64,000 nt of DNA from Aquilonibacter sp963820185. GTDB taxonomy: Bacteria; Vulcanimicrobiota; Vulcanimicrobiia; Vulcanimicrobiales; Vulcanimicrobiaceae. The stretch covers positions 372,001-436,000 of the forward strand of contig CAWFYV010000004.1 of the NCBI GenBank assembly GCA_963820185.1. The letters run 5' to 3'. A model generated the notes under the pieces. It was given only the letters and a program-made list of their open reading frames with translations, was not told the DNA's origin and searched no databases. Positions 57,443-64,000 of the stretch are shown one piece after another; the first letter of the stretch is position 1, and each line of letters starts with the position of its first letter. The position numbers were made by a program, and so were the translations under genes.

Positions 57443-57870
57443 CGTGGGCGAAACCTCCGATCCAGAGCGAATGCGCCGGGCGCGCGCAGAGCGATGAAAA
57501 GAGCAATGCCCGCTAAGGCAAGATCGAAGGCGACGTGGGGCCAATCCGCGACCGCCGCATCACCCGGTCCAAAGCAGCCGCAGTTCGCGGGAATGCCGCG
57601 CAGCACCGCTGATGCGATCGCGGCGGCATACAGGACGAACTGGACGGTCGCCACCCACCCGGCGATTCGCGTGAAGAGACCGGCGATCAGATACAGGCCG
57701 AGCAGGATCTCGAAGTACGGCAGGATCACCGCCAGCGGCGCTACCACCCCCGGCGGCAGTAGCCGGAAGCCGGCGATCGCCGAGGCCAGCGCCGCAGGGG
57801 AGCCGACCTTGAGCGCGCCCGTCGCGAGTAAGAGGGCGCCAAGCAGCCAGCGCGCGAGTGCAACCGCCAT
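57439..57870 (-). CDS. MauE/DoxX family redox-associated membrane protein
   Basis: A 143-residue protein with four membrane helices (ARWLLGALLLATGALKVG, PLAVILPYFEILLGLYLIAG, VATVQFVLYAAAIASAVL, LALAGIALFIALRA). The loop IPANCGCFGPGD holds a C-x-C pair typical of MauE-type proteins that pass electrons to thioredoxin-like partners. The TlpA-like gene follows with a four-base overlap. It is divergent from the Nramp gene across a DtxR-like box. Confidence 0.9.
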   Translation of the reverse strand: MAVALARWLLGALLLATGALKVGSPAALASAIAGFRLLPPGVVAPLAVILPYFEILLGLYLIAGLFTRIAGWVATVQFVLYAAAIASAVLRGIPANCGCFGPGDAAVADWPHVAFDLALAGIALFIALRAPGAFALDRRFRPR

Positions 57871-57901
57871 CGATACAGACCTTTCATGCAGAGGGCGTCA
57901 T

Positions 57902-57920
57902 CCAAATTAGGCTAACCTAA
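57902..57920. promoter_or_regulatory. DtxR/IdeR/MntR-like operator
   Basis: CCAAATTAGGCTAACCTAA matches 15 of 19 positions of the DtxR/IdeR consensus, with the right 14 bases (TTAGGCTAACCTAA) exact and TTAGG/CCTAA arms perfect. It lies 11-29 bases ahead of the Nramp ATG, over the likely promoter, so a Mn- or Fe-loaded DtxR-family repressor probably shuts the gene off. Confidence 0.7.
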
Positions 57921-57930
57921 CAACAAAACC

Positions 57931-59208
57931 ATGGCCACCCTCGAGACACCCGCCGCGACCGCTGCGCCCCGCCGTTCGCTCTGGCAGTTGATTCTGCGCT
58001 TCTTGGCCGTTACCGGTCCGGGCCTCATCGTGGCATTTGCCGATACCGAAGCGGGCAGCGTGACCACGGCGTCGGTCTCGGGTGCGCAGTTCGGCTACAA
58101 GCTGATTCTGTTGCAGCTGCTCTTGATCGTGCCGCTCTTCGTCGTGCAAGAGATGACCGTGCGCTTGGGGACGGTGACGGGCAAGGGACACGCACGTCTG
58201 ATTCGCGAGCACTACGGACTCGGCTGGGCATGGGTCTCGCTCGGCACGATGTTGGTCACCAACATCGCTGCACTCGTGACCGAGTTTGCGGGTATCGCTG
58301 GTGCCGCGCTGATCTTTGGTCTCCCCGCGGCACCGCTCGTGATCCTTGCCGCAGTCCTGCTCGTCGTCGTGATCTTCACTGCGTCGTATAAACGCGCGGA
58401 GATGTTCGCATTTGCGCTGTGTACCGTCGAGCTACTCTTTATTCCGGCAGCCTTCGCCGCGCATCCGCCGGTGCACGACGTCATCATGCAAGGCATCTTT
58501 GGGAAGCAGCCGCTGGCCGACTATGGCTATCTGATGCTGATCGCATCGAACATCGGCGCGGTGATCATGCCGTGGATGATCTTCTATCAACAGAGTGCCG
58601 TCGTCGATAAGGGTTTGACGACCAAGGATCTCGGTTTCGCGCGGTTCGATACCGGACTCGGCGCGGTGCTCACGCAGGGCATCATGTGCGCGATCATCAT
58701 CACGACCGCCGCAACGCTCTTTGTCCATCACATCCAAGTCACCGACGCCGCGCATGCCGCGCTCGCGTTCCAGCCGCTCGTCGGGCGTTTTGCCGGCCTC
58801 ACCTTCGGCATCGGTTTGATCGGCGCGTCAATGCTTGGCGCGTTCGTCGTCTCGCTCGCGACCGCGTGGGCGTTTGGCGAGGCCTTCGGCTGGCGTTGCT
58901 CGCTCAACGATGGCCTGCGTGCCAAGCGCTTTAGCGCGCTCTATATCGCGTGTGTGGTCGTCGCTGCCGGCGTCGTGTTGATTCCGAATCTGCCGCTCAT
59001 TCAGCTCACGCTCAACGTGGAGGCCTTCAACGGCTTCGTGCTTCCGATCGTGCTCGGCTTCTTGCTCGTACTGGTCAACGACAAACGCGTGATCGGCGAC
59101 CGGCGCAACACACTGCTCGGGAATGCGATCGCGTTCTCGCTCTCGGCGGTCATCGTTGTTCTCGGTGTGTGGATGACCTTTCAGACGATCCTCCACCCTG
59201 GAAGCTAA
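57931..59208 (+). CDS. Nramp family divalent metal transporter, atypical TM1/TM6 motifs
   Basis: A 425-residue protein with 11 membrane helices. TM1 reads VTGPGLIVAFADTEAGSVTT in place of the DPGN motif, and TM6 reads ASNIGAVIMPWMIFYQQSA with MPW instead of MPH; the Asp of TM1 and Met of TM6 are kept. VQEMTVRLGTVTGKGHARLI is the strongly conserved TM2-3 loop. The changes resemble bacterial Nramp side branches, some of which carry Mg; selectivity is open. No ribosome site precedes the ATG. SCO-like genes follow four bases on. Confidence 0.88.
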   Translation: MATLETPAATAAPRRSLWQLILRFLAVTGPGLIVAFADTEAGSVTTASVSGAQFGYKLILLQLLLIVPLFVVQEMTVRLGTVTGKGHARLIREHYGLGWAWVSLGTMLVTNIAALVTEFAGIAGAALIFGLPAAPLVILAAVLLVVVIFTASYKRAEMFAFALCTVELLFIPAAFAAHPPVHDVIMQGIFGKQPLADYGYLMLIASNIGAVIMPWMIFYQQSAVVDKGLTTKDLGFARFDTGLGAVLTQGIMCAIIITTAATLFVHHIQVTDAAHAALAFQPLVGRFAGLTFGIGLIGASMLGAFVVSLATAWAFGEAFGWRCSLNDGLRAKRFSALYIACVVVAAGVVLIPNLPLIQLTLNVEAFNGFVLPIVLGFLLVLVNDKRVIGDRRNTLLGNAIAFSLSAVIVVLGVWMTFQTILHPGS

Positions 59209-59211
59209 ACC

Positions 59212-59754
59212 ATGAAATTTCCCGTCGCGCTCGCGCTTGCGGCCGCGCTGTTCGCGGGCTGCGCGCACCCAACCGCACCGGACTTTACACTCACAAGCGA
59301 TAGCGGCACGCCATGGGAACTCTCGGCGCAACATGGAAAAACCGTTGCCCTCTTCTTCGGCTTTACGCATTGCACCGACACGTGCCCGGATACGCTCGCG
59401 AAGCTTGCAGCCTCGCTGCGTGCCGACGGCGCGAATGCGCAGAACGCAACGATCGCGTTCGTAACGATCGACCCCGAGCGCGACACGCCGGCCGTGATGC
59501 GCGCCTATATCCAACGATTTCCGGGCGCGCCGATCGTGGGGCTCACCGGAACACCGGCGCAGATTGCAGCCGTGGAGAATGCCTACCACGTGTGGTCGAA
59601 GAAGATGCCGGCTGTGCATAGTCGGGATGACTACGATGAAGCCCACAGCGCGTTTACCTTTCTCATCGACCGCAATGGCAATGAGCGCATGATTCACAAT
59701 GACGACGATCCGCAGCGCGACTTTGCCGCCGATCTGGCGACGTTGCTGCGATGA
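59212..59754 (+). CDS. SCO1/SenC family copper chaperone lipoprotein
   Basis: A 180-residue thioredoxin-fold protein. ALALAAALFAGC is a lipobox signal, GFTHCTDTCPDTL the C-x-x-x-C copper site, FVTIDPERDTP the family core and HSAFTFLIDRNG carries the third ligand His. SCO proteins deliver copper or electrons to cytochrome oxidase CuA. It overlaps the next SCO gene by four bases. Confidence 0.93.
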   Translation: MKFPVALALAAALFAGCAHPTAPDFTLTSDSGTPWELSAQHGKTVALFFGFTHCTDTCPDTLAKLAASLRADGANAQNATIAFVTIDPERDTPAVMRAYIQRFPGAPIVGLTGTPAQIAAVENAYHVWSKKMPAVHSRDDYDEAHSAFTFLIDRNGNERMIHNDDDPQRDFAADLATLLR

Positions 59755-60698
59755 TCGCCGCGTTCTTGCTTGCGGGCCTGTTGCCGTTTCACGGCGTCGT
59801 CGTTGCGCCCATCGGCAAAAACGCTGCGGTGTTGCGCAACGCGCCGATCACCCACACACTCTCCGCACAGACGCACCGGTATGCGCTTGAGCCCGGTCTA
59901 AGGCTACGAACGGGCACCGGTGTCGATGCGTTGCTGGATCGTTCGACGCAGCCGTGGACGCTGCGCGACCCGGTCGTTGCCGCTTCGTTCGTTGCCGGCT
60001 TGCCCAATCCGGGCCGTGTCATTCCGGTCGACGTTGGAAAGCCACTTCCCCACGCGACGTTGATCGATCAAGACGAGCACCGCGTGCAGCTCGCCGACGC
60101 CTTTCACGGCAAAACGATGCTACTCTCGTTCATCTTCACGCGCTGCCCCGACACCGACGTCTGCATTGCGATCAGCTCGAAGTACACGCAACTGCAGCGC
60201 GAACTCGATCCGGCACACTTCGCGTTGGTCGAGATCACGCTGGATCCACCGTACGACTCGCCCGCGGTGCTCCGCGCGTATGGAAAGCAGTTCGACCAAA
60301 ATCCGGCAAGTTGGACGTTGCTCACGGGTACCGGCTCGACGATCGAGCAAGTGCTCGACGAATTCGGCATCTCGTCGCTGCAAACCGACAGCGCGCGTTA
60401 CATCCACAGCGACAAGCTTTTTATCGTTACGCCGCAAGGCCGCGTCGCGTACATCGTCGATACCGCAGGATGGGATCCACGCGGCGTTGCCGCGGAAGCG
60501 CGCGCGGTCGCCGGCATGGCCAGTGACCCGTTCGAGCGCTTCAAGCTCTCGCTGATCGCAAGCGTGGTCGCATTGTGCGGCGGCAGTCAATTCGCGGGCA
60601 TCGTAACGCTCGAGATCGGGCTGTTCGTGCTAATCACGATCATCGTCACCGTCGCCTTGATCATCGTCGGGCGGGTGTTGTGGCACCGGCCTGCGTAA
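59751..60698 (+). CDS. SCO1/SenC-like protein with N-terminal extension and C-terminal membrane anchor
   Basis: A 315-residue protein. After a signal-like start (IAAFLLAGLLPFHGVVVA) and an extra domain of about 85 residues (small P-domain-like region found in some SCO proteins), the SCO fold has LSFIFTRCPDTDVCIAISSK (C-x5-C type site), LVEITLDPPYDSP and RYIHSDKLFIVTPQG with the ligand His. A C-terminal helix GLFVLITIIVTVALIIVG anchors it. It could work in sequence with the upstream SCO lipoprotein on one oxidase. Confidence 0.88.
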   Translation: MIAAFLLAGLLPFHGVVVAPIGKNAAVLRNAPITHTLSAQTHRYALEPGLRLRTGTGVDALLDRSTQPWTLRDPVVAASFVAGLPNPGRVIPVDVGKPLPHATLIDQDEHRVQLADAFHGKTMLLSFIFTRCPDTDVCIAISSKYTQLQRELDPAHFALVEITLDPPYDSPAVLRAYGKQFDQNPASWTLLTGTGSTIEQVLDEFGISSLQTDSARYIHSDKLFIVTPQGRVAYIVDTAGWDPRGVAAEARAVAGMASDPFERFKLSLIASVVALCGGSQFAGIVTLEIGLFVLITIIVTVALIIVGRVLWHRPA

Positions 60699-60708
60699 AG
60701 GGCCGAGG

Positions 60709-61275
60709 ATGGCCGCGCCGCGTAAGCCGTTCGACCCGCCCTCCCCGGAGCAGTCCGCATTCCTCGAGCGTGCGATCGCCGAGTATGGCAAGGCGACCTA
60801 TAACTACGCCCTGCGGCTGACGCGCAACGAGGCCGATGCCCGCGATTTGGCCCAGGAGGCCTTTATCCGCGTCTACCGCGCCTGGCGCAGCTTCCAGCCC
60901 GGCACCTCCTTCCTTTCGTGGATCTACCGGATCGTCACGAATCTCCACCGGGATGAACTTCGGCGGCGCAAAGGACGTTATCAGGAAGAGATCCCCGAGG
61001 ACAATGCCCCGCAACGATTCGGGGGCGCGCGACCGCTCGCCACCGAGCCGATTGAAGATCTGGTGGAGCGGCAGCTCAGCGAGCGTATGTCAAAAGCGCT
61101 CGGCGCCCTCTCCCTCGAGCAGCGGCAAGTCTTGATCCTCGCGGACGTAGAGGAATACAGCTACCAGGAGATTGCCGACGTCGTCGGCTGCTCGATCGGA
61201 ACGGTGCGCTCGCGCCTTCACCGCGCTCGGCACCAGCTTCGTCGTTACATCGAATCGTCACCAAAATCATCATGA
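60709..61275 (+). CDS. ECF RNA polymerase sigma factor
   Basis: A 188-residue sigma70-type protein. Region 2 is DARDLAQEAFIRVYRAWRS with TSFLSWIYRIVTNLHRDELR; region 4 is SYQEIADVVGCSIGTVRSRL with LHRAR. The ATG has AAAGGG six bases upstream. The anti-sigma gene overlaps the stop by four bases (ATGA), and an RseB-like gene follows, giving the RpoE-type trio. Confidence 0.95.
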   Translation: MAAPRKPFDPPSPEQSAFLERAIAEYGKATYNYALRLTRNEADARDLAQEAFIRVYRAWRSFQPGTSFLSWIYRIVTNLHRDELRRRKGRYQEEIPEDNAPQRFGGARPLATEPIEDLVERQLSERMSKALGALSLEQRQVLILADVEEYSYQEIADVVGCSIGTVRSRLHRARHQLRRYIESSPKSS

Positions 61276-61751
61276 ACGCCCATCCAAATCAAGAACTGCT
61301 AATCGACTACTTGCACGGCGAACTCGCGCCGGGCGAGGATGCCGCGCTTTTGCTGCACCTCGATAGCTGCGCTGCCTGCCGCGCGCGCTACCAAGACGAG
61401 ATTGAACTTTCCGAGTCGCTACGCACATACGCCCGCGTGAGCGAACAAGAGCTTCCCGCCGGCGTACGCAACGCCGTCTGGGCAGCGATCGAGTCCACTG
61501 AGCGCGCCCCATCGTGGTCGCAACAGATTGCCGCATGGATGCGCCCTGCCGTGGCAGTTCCGGTCGCCGCAGCGCTCGTGGTGGCCGCGTTTATCGGCTT
61601 CAGCTCGACTGCGCATCACAACGACACCACGATCGATGCCGCCTACTACCTCGACGACCACGCGGCCATCACCAGCGCCGTGCCGTTTAGCGAGGGGAAC
61701 ACCGTGCCTGCCGCGCTCTACACACCTGAGAACGCGGATGGCGCCCAGTAG
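61272..61751 (+). CDS. zinc-finger anti-sigma factor (ZAS type)
   Basis: A 159-residue protein. Residues 8-45 hold the ZAS zinc motif, HLDSCAACRARY (H-x3-C-x2-C). One membrane span VAVPVAAALVVAAFIGF and an outer tail follow. It would hold the ECF sigma factor at the membrane until an envelope signal arrives. The RseB-like gene overlaps its end by 14 bases. Confidence 0.92.
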   Translation: MNAHPNQELLIDYLHGELAPGEDAALLLHLDSCAACRARYQDEIELSESLRTYARVSEQELPAGVRNAVWAAIESTERAPSWSQQIAAWMRPAVAVPVAAALVVAAFIGFSSTAHHNDTTIDAAYYLDDHAAITSAVPFSEGNTVPAALYTPENADGAQ

Positions 61752-62745
61752 CGCGCTAGCGCTCCTCGCGGCGCTGCTCGCCGGCCCCACACCATCACCC
61801 GCACCCTCCGATCTACTGCGCGACGCCATGAGCGCCCCGCGACGCATTTCGTATGTCGGCGAGGTCGCGGTGTTGCGCATCGGCCAAGAACACTCCGATG
61901 CGGAAGTCTACCGCGTCGAACATCGTGCACCCGATATGACGCGCCGCTGGTACATGGCACCACAGGCACTTTACGGCGACTCCATCATCAGACGCGGCCC
62001 GACGACCTACTCGATCGACGTCAAGCGCGAGGAAGTGGTCGTGGCCACCGGCGAGGCGGTCGACGAGCAGATCACCGAGCTAGGTAATTTCCGCGTGCTG
62101 ATGGCCAACTATACGGCGGTCTATGGCCCGAACGAGATGTTCGACGGGCGCACAACCGACGTCGTGCTCCTCAACAACAAGTACACGGGCCAGACCACGA
62201 TGCGCGTCGTGATCGATAAGGCGACACACATCATTTTGGAGCGCCAACAGTTCGCGAGCAACGGTTCGCTGATCGCGCAAAAGCGGGTGGAGCAGATTCG
62301 TTTCACCGGGGCGATTCCCGAAGCAATCTTCGCAATTCCACCGGGCTTGCATCGAGTCGAGGGCACGGCGCGCGGAACGGAGTCGAGCGACGTCGAGCAC
62401 GTCATCTCGAGTGCCGGATTCAACGCCCTCGAGCCCAAGTATCTGCCCGAAGGCTTCAGTCCGATCGCGGGCGACGTCGCCTCGATCAAGAACGTGCCCA
62501 CGCTGCACCTGCTCTACTCGGATGGCATCCGCACCGTCTCGCTCTTCCAGAACGAGAAAGATGCTGCGGTCGACCTTTCACATTATCACGCACTTCCGGC
62601 CAGTGTTGGCAATCGTCCGGCGCATTATGTCCAAGAGGGTCCGACGACGTTGCTCGCGTGGGCCGACGGCAATCGCCATTTCGCGCTCGTCGGCGATTTG
62701 AGCTTGACCGAACTGGAAAAAATCGGCGCGAGTGTGATACCCTAA
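61738..62745 (+). CDS. RseB/MucB-like periplasmic regulator
   Basis: About 335 residues. Signal peptide SALALLAALLAGPTPSP, then a LolA-like large domain (RRISYVGEVAVLRIG, DVVLLNNKYTGQTTMRVVID, LERQQFASNGSLIAQKRVEQ) and a smaller C-terminal domain (YLPEGFSPIAGDVASI, LLYSDGIRTVSLFQNE), the layout of RseB/MucB. RseB protects the anti-sigma factor from cleavage and senses lipoprotein or LPS trouble. Position behind the sigma/anti-sigma pair fits. Confidence 0.85.
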   Translation: MAPSSALALLAALLAGPTPSPAPSDLLRDAMSAPRRISYVGEVAVLRIGQEHSDAEVYRVEHRAPDMTRRWYMAPQALYGDSIIRRGPTTYSIDVKREEVVVATGEAVDEQITELGNFRVLMANYTAVYGPNEMFDGRTTDVVLLNNKYTGQTTMRVVIDKATHIILERQQFASNGSLIAQKRVEQIRFTGAIPEAIFAIPPGLHRVEGTARGTESSDVEHVISSAGFNALEPKYLPEGFSPIAGDVASIKNVPTLHLLYSDGIRTVSLFQNEKDAAVDLSHYHALPASVGNRPAHYVQEGPTTLLAWADGNRHFALVGDLSLTELEKIGASVIP

Positions 62746-62749
62746 GCGC

Positions 62750-63160
62750 GTGCCGGAACGCGACTTAGCGACGCTCCTCGTCACAATGAAACCGGCCCTT
62801 GACCCACGAGAGTGGGTCTTTTGCTGCGTGGATCGCTCCTTTCCGCTTGCGCAGGCGCGCCCGCTCCTAACGTTCCGCGAGACCGAGGGCGTCACGATCG
62901 TGGTCGAGCGCGTGGTCGCCGAAGAGCACGATCTCGAGTACGCGTTCCCGTCGCGGCGCATCACGCTGCGCGTGGAGTCGGATTTGGAATCGGTCGGTTT
63001 GACGGCCGCAGTAACTGCTGCGCTGGCGAGGCACACGATCGCTGCCAACGTGGTCAGTGCCTTCTATCACGACCACATCTTTGTGCCGATCGACCGCGGC
63101 GAAGAAGCGCTACGCGTGCTCGAGGAGCTCAGCGCGCAAAGCGCGCGTCGAGTGCTGTAA
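62750..63160 (+). CDS. ACT domain-containing protein
   Basis: A 136-residue protein starting at GTG 62750. LVTMKPALDPREWVFCCVDR and LRVESDLESVGLTAAVTAALA, then VSAFYHDHIFVPIDRGEEAL, follow the pattern of the small stand-alone double-ACT proteins (COG3602 type) of unknown, perhaps amino-acid-sensing, function. It ends inside the convergent deacetylase gene, overlapping by 32 bases. Confidence 0.82.
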   Translation: MPERDLATLLVTMKPALDPREWVFCCVDRSFPLAQARPLLTFRETEGVTIVVERVVAEEHDLEYAFPSRRITLRVESDLESVGLTAAVTAALARHTIAANVVSAFYHDHIFVPIDRGEEALRVLEELSAQSARRVL

Positions 63161-64000
63161 GCAACTCGCGCTGCGCTTTCGGTACCGCGTCCAATTGCGC
63201 GCTGCTCGGCGCCATATCCGCACGATCGGTAACGTCGATCACTTGCGCGATCGACTCGGTGAGCGCGTCGATGTCGTACCCGCCCTCCAAAATATATGCG
63301 ACGCGGCCGTTGCAATAGCGTTGTGCCGTGGCGTTGATCGCGCGCGCGAGCGCCGAAGCCGCACGCACGTCGACACCCAGATCGCCAACCGGATCGCCGG
63401 CAACGTAATCGAAGCCCGCGCTCGCGACGATGAGATCGGGACGCACGTAGTCCGCCACCCGAGCGAGCAGATGCTCCCAAATCGCCACGAACGCTTCGGT
63501 CGCGATGCCGGATGCGGGAAGCGGCACGTTGACCAGCACGTCGTCGCCGAGCACGGCGCTCTCGTAGCCAGTGCCTGGATAGGCTGGTGCGGCGTGTGTG
63601 GAGACGTAGCTCAAGCCCTCGCCAACGACATTCTCCGAACCATTTCCGTGATGATAGTCGAAGTCGATCAAGAGCACGCGCCCACCCGCCTGGGCTTGAT
63701 AGGCGCGCGCAGCAATGGCGGCATTGTTGAAGACGCAAAAACCCATGCCGCGTGCAGCCTCGGCGTGGTGCCCAGGCGGACGCACCAGCGCAAAAACCGG
63801 CGCTTTGCCTTGTACCGCGGATTCCATCGCATAGATTGCGCCGCCGGCGGCACGACGCGCAACATCGAGCGTTCGCGCATCGACGACGACATCGCCCGTC
63901 GAGAGGTAGCGCGGGCCGGATAGATCGCCGATTTCGCGTTTGACGAGCTCAACGTAGCCTTGCGTGTGCACGCGCTCGATCTCGCGATCGTCGGCGTCGC
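63129..64000 (-). CDS. histone deacetylase / acetoin utilisation family deacetylase (5' end cut by window)
   Basis: The frame is open to base 64000, so the N-terminus is missing; about 290 residues are seen, starting DADDREIERVHTQGYVE. RPPGHHAEAARGMGFCVFNN holds the catalytic His pair, DFDYHHGNGSE and VASAGFDYVAGD the zinc ligands and ILEGGYDIDAL the transition-state Tyr. Bacterial members act on acetyl-amines such as acetylpolyamines or acetyl-lysine. The substrate is not clear. Confidence 0.93.
   Translation of the reverse strand, partial: DADDREIERVHTQGYVELVKREIGDLSGPRYLSTGDVVVDARTLDVARRAAGGAIYAMESAVQGKAPVFALVRPPGHHAEAARGMGFCVFNNAAIAARAYQAQAGGRVLLIDFDYHHGNGSENVVGEGLSYVSTHAAPAYPGTGYESAVLGDDVLVNVPLPASGIATEAFVAIWEHLLARVADYVRPDLIVASAGFDYVAGDPVGDLGVDVRAASALARAINATAQRYCNGRVAYILEGGYDIDALTESIAQVIDVTDRADMAPSSAQLDAVPKAQRELLTALDARFAR

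Noticed and set aside
1..64000. CRISPR arrays, rRNA, transposases, prophage or integrase genes
   Set aside because: None seen on either strand; no regular spaced repeats and no recombinase or transposase motifs.

Overview
The window is about 64 kb of GC-rich, gene-dense bacterial chromosome with about 67 genes, one tRNA and no sign of phage, insertion sequences, CRISPR or rRNA. Two TonB-dependent receptors and an ADP-heptose epimerase point to a diderm with LPS-like heptose. KatG, two SCO proteins, a TlpA/MauE redox pair and methylmalonyl-CoA enzymes fit an aerobic heterotroph. The mix of these genes with many secreted proteins of unknown family is compatible with an uncultivated lineage such as Candidatus Eremiobacterota (WPS-2), but this is inference from gene style, not from a marker phylogeny.

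Layout. 1-2.9 kb: quinone-oxidoreductase-like protein, divergent from a methylmalonyl-CoA mutase catalytic subunit and epimerase. 2.9-9.7 kb: a minus-strand peptidoglycan-recycling operon reading nagZ, AmiE-like serine hydrolase, anmK, BadF/MurK-like sugar kinase, murQ and a DUF4127 gene. 9.7-11.9 kb: a membrane protein with a DUF5666-like tail, divergent from a secreted aspartyl protease. 11.8-17.1 kb: a c-di-GMP signalling block (PAS-GAF-PAS histidine kinase, Rcp1-like receiver, REC-PAS-GGDEF-EAL protein, divergent PilZ protein). 17-20 kb: a TPR/ATP-grasp protein and a MctP-type symporter with its DUF3311 partner. 20-22.8 kb: an RcnR/RcnA-like nickel-cobalt efflux pair with a visible operator, then a molybdenum sulfite-oxidase-like enzyme with its flavin reductase. 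22.8-31 kb: secreted unknowns, an AlkB-like dioxygenase, an RsbU/RsbV-like partner-switch pair, a large STAND regulator, YceI and a CpxP/Spy-like protein. 31.4-34.2 kb: katG and tRNA-Asn. 34.2-39.4 kb: small membrane/secreted proteins, metK-ahcY (methyl cycle) and a cyclodeaminase-like protein. 39.4-48.4 kb: M16 peptidase, a large BNR-repeat secreted protein, PHP phosphatase, YmdB phosphodiesterase. 48.5-55 kb: two TonB-dependent receptors flanking a Met-rich secreted protein, a His-rich metal-binding protein and an RRM protein. 55-64 kb: hldD, a TlpA/MauE pair, an atypical Nramp transporter behind a DtxR/MntR-like box, two SCO proteins, an ECF sigma/anti-sigma/RseB-like trio, an ACT protein and a 5'-truncated histone-deacetylase-family enzyme.

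How it fits together. Three themes recur. The first is cell-wall sugar salvage without a PTS: a kinase of the MurK family would supply MurNAc-6-P to MurQ. The second is metal handling: the RcnR/RcnA pair, the Nramp gene, the TonB receptors, the His- and Met-rich proteins and the SCO copper chaperones. The third is envelope redox and stress control: KatG, CpxP-like protein, ECF trio and RsbU/V. The genome is very compact: seven convergent gene pairs overlap at their 3' ends and many same-strand pairs share ATGA-type junctions.
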